DNA of 7,438 nucleotides from Lawsonibacter sp. (GTDB lineage: Bacteria > Bacillota > Clostridia > Oscillospirales > Oscillospiraceae): positions 1-7,438 of the forward strand of contig JAAWLY010000108.1 of NCBI GenBank assembly GCA_022798155.1, read 5' to 3'. Of this stretch, positions 6,609-7,438 are shown piece by piece (positions within the stretch are counted from its first letter, which is position 1; each line of letters opens with the position of its first letter). The position numbers and the translations under genes were made by a program. The notes under the pieces were generated by a model that worked only from the letters and a program-made list of their open reading frames with translations, was not told the origin of the DNA and made no database searches.

Positions 6609-6848
6609 ATGGCACAGTCTGTCCGCAAGCCCGCCCTCCGGCGGGGCGACCCCGCACGGGAGGAGGAGCGCCGGGAACTGATGAGTTCCTTGTCACACAC
6701 CCGTACCCTCATCAATCAGGCCTATGGGGGCTTCAACACTGCCAGCGACGCCGATCTTATTGAGTCCTACGTCTTTGAGATTAATGCACTTCAGGCCCGG
6801 TACAACTACTTGCTGCGCCGGGTGAAGGAGCTGGAGGAGCTCACATGA
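6609..6848 (+). CDS. DUF2508 (YaaL-like) small protein
   Basis: This 79-residue charged, helical, probably cytoplasmic protein has the DUF2508 pattern: a basic N-terminus, then AYGGFNTASDADLIESYVFEI (about 39-59) and an aromatic-rich YNYLLRRVKELEEL tail. The length matches the family (YaaL of B. subtilis is about 74 residues). Its function is unknown. In B. subtilis yaaL lies directly before bofA, as here, although the recR and dnaX genes that precede it there are not in this window. AGGAG at 6597-6601 is 7 bases before the ATG. The stop codon overlaps the bofA start by 4 bases (ATGA), so the two are translationally coupled. Confidence 0.88.
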   Translation: MAQSVRKPALRRGDPAREEERRELMSSLSHTRTLINQAYGGFNTASDADLIESYVFEINALQARYNYLLRRVKELEELT

Positions 6849-7111
6849 GCCCAATGCCTGGATATATGGCCTGGTGCCTAGCCGGACTGCTGCTGTGCGC
6901 CGCGTTGCTTCTGCTGCGCCGCTCAGTGGTCCGGCTGCTGCGGCTGGTTCTGCGCTCGTCAGTAGGACTGGCGGCGCTGGCCCTTTTTTCCCAGGTGGGC
7001 GGGCTGTTGGGAATTAAATTGGGAGTCAACCTGGTCAACGCCCTGGTGCTGGGACTGCTGGGGGTCCCCGGTTTCGGGCTGCTGCTTATGATTCAGTGGG
7101 TACTGAGATAG
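6845..7111 (+). CDS. bofA: BofA family protein, inhibitor of pro-sigma-K processing
   Basis: The 88-residue membrane protein matches BofA, which in B. subtilis sits in the outer forespore membrane and, with SpoIVFA, holds the intramembrane protease SpoIVFB inactive until the forespore signals. Hydrophobic segments lie at about 8-24, 34-50 and 61-87. The family C-terminal signature is clear: GVNLVNALVLGLLGVPGFGLLL (60-81). The length equals that of B. subtilis BofA (87). Aligning by eye, Bacillus Asn61 is kept (Asn62 here), Thr64 becomes Asn65, and Asn48 becomes Ser49; those three residues are, as I recall, important for inhibition in Bacillus. GGAGGAG (6833-6839) lies 5 bases before the ATG, inside the end of the DUF2508 gene. 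No clear terminator follows before the tRNA promoter. Confidence 0.9.
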   Translation: MSPMPGYMAWCLAGLLLCAALLLLRRSVVRLLRLVLRSSVGLAALALFSQVGGLLGIKLGVNLVNALVLGLLGVPGFGLLLMIQWVLR

Positions 7112-7170
7112 CCCCATTACATAGCGGCAGGCTTCTTTTTGAAACAATCAATATTTTTGTCGCTTAGCTC

Positions 7171-7199
7171 TTGACAAAATTGGCTGTGGATGGTAAGAT
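7171..7199 (+). promoter_or_regulatory. Housekeeping promoter for the serine tRNA genes
   Basis: A perfect TTGACA (7171-7176) and TAAGAT (7194-7199) are 17 bases apart. The predicted start is near 7206, leaving a leader of about 20 bases before the first tRNA. It follows bofA by 60 bases and points at the tRNAs. Confidence 0.88.
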
Positions 7200-7228
7200 A
7201 ACTAACGTCTCTGATTGGAGAGCAATTC

Positions 7229-7315
7229 GGAGAGATGTCCGAGTGGTTTAAGGAGCTGGTCTTGAAAACCAGTGACTCGCAAGAGCCGTGGGTTCGAATC
7301 CCACTCTCTCCGCCA
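7229..7315 (+). tRNA. tRNA-Ser (anticodon UGA)
   Basis: A complete class II tRNA. Acceptor GGAGAGA (7229-7235) pairs with TCTCTCC (7305-7311); the anticodon stem CTGGT/ACCAG (7256-7260, 7268-7272) encloses TGA at 7263-7265; the long variable arm has CTC/GAG (7276-7278, 7283-7285); the T arm is GTGGG-TTCGAAT-CCCAC (7288-7304). The discriminator is G7312, as usual for serine, and CCA is encoded (7313-7315). It reads UCA and other UCN codons. Confidence 0.97.
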
Positions 7316-7355
7316 CTTTTCTCTCCAGATCAATAAGCATTTTACTTGCAGCCAT

Positions 7356-7438
7356 GCAGAAGTACCCAAGTGGCTATAAGGGGCTCCCCTGCTAAGGGAG
7401 TAGGCGGGTAAAACCGTGCGGGGGTTCGAATCCCCCCT
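7356..7438 (+). tRNA. tRNA-Ser (anticodon GCU), 3' end cut by the window
   Basis: The 5' acceptor strand GCAGAAG starts at 7356. The anticodon stem CTCCC/GGGAG (7384-7388, 7396-7400) encloses GCT at 7391-7393. A long class II variable arm follows, then the T arm GGGGG-TTCGAAT-CCCCC (7420-7436). Only two bases of the 3' acceptor strand (CT) are in the window; they match the AG at the end of the 5' strand. It reads AGC and AGU, complementing the upstream tRNA, and probably shares its transcript 40 bases away. Confidence 0.95.

Noticed and set aside
7112..7170. Possible terminator after bofA (T-run near 7136-7140)
   Set aside because: No stable stem immediately precedes the T-run.
1..7438. Mobile element, CRISPR array, toxin-antitoxin or defence system
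   Set aside because: No transposase, integrase, regularly spaced repeats or defence-family motifs were seen; the tRNA genes carry no visible attachment-site duplication within the window.

Overview
The window looks like a piece of chromosome from a GC-rich, spore-forming member of the Clostridia, most likely in or near the Oscillospiraceae (Flavonifractor/Pseudoflavonifractor-like). The reasons are a clostridial-type second topoisomerase A subunit, a three-SLH-domain envelope protein, and a DUF2508-bofA sporulation pair, with strong AGGAG-type ribosome binding sites throughout. The taxonomy is inferred from protein style, not from a marker search. All genes found are on the + strand.

Layout. 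Bases 1-4831 hold four closely spaced genes: a 5'-truncated type IIA topoisomerase A subunit (ParC-like), a YitT-family membrane protein, a small LUD-domain (LutC-like) protein with a C-terminal cysteine cluster, and a lipoprotein with a transglutaminase-like fold whose expected catalytic cysteine appears to be serine. Gaps are 39, 71 and -1 bases, so they may be co-transcribed, but no promoter is visible inside the run. Bases 4832-5195 are a gene-free, AT-richer stretch with a long imperfect hairpin; it may be a dispersed intergenic repeat. From 5196 a clean sigma-A type promoter drives one secreted SLH protein, closed by a strong intrinsic terminator at 6470-6514.

Next comes a sequence closely matching a mother-cell sigma-E promoter (6534-6561), then DUF2508 (YaaL-like) and bofA, which overlap by 4 bases. 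BofA homologues control processing of pro-sigma-K, so a sigma-E promoter here fits the biology. After bofA a consensus housekeeping promoter (7171-7199) precedes two serine tRNA genes, Ser-UGA (complete) and Ser-GCU (cut by the window end).

Functionally this is mostly core genome: chromosome topology, envelope, sporulation control and translation. I see no phage, transposase, CRISPR, toxin-antitoxin or defence genes, and nothing I would call a new multi-gene system. The points most worth a second look are the Cys-to-Ser transglutaminase-like lipoprotein, the intergenic element with its hairpin, the sigma-E-like promoter with a BofA that differs at residues important in Bacillus, the cysteine-rich LUD protein, and a natural alanine in the quinolone-contact position of the topoisomerase.
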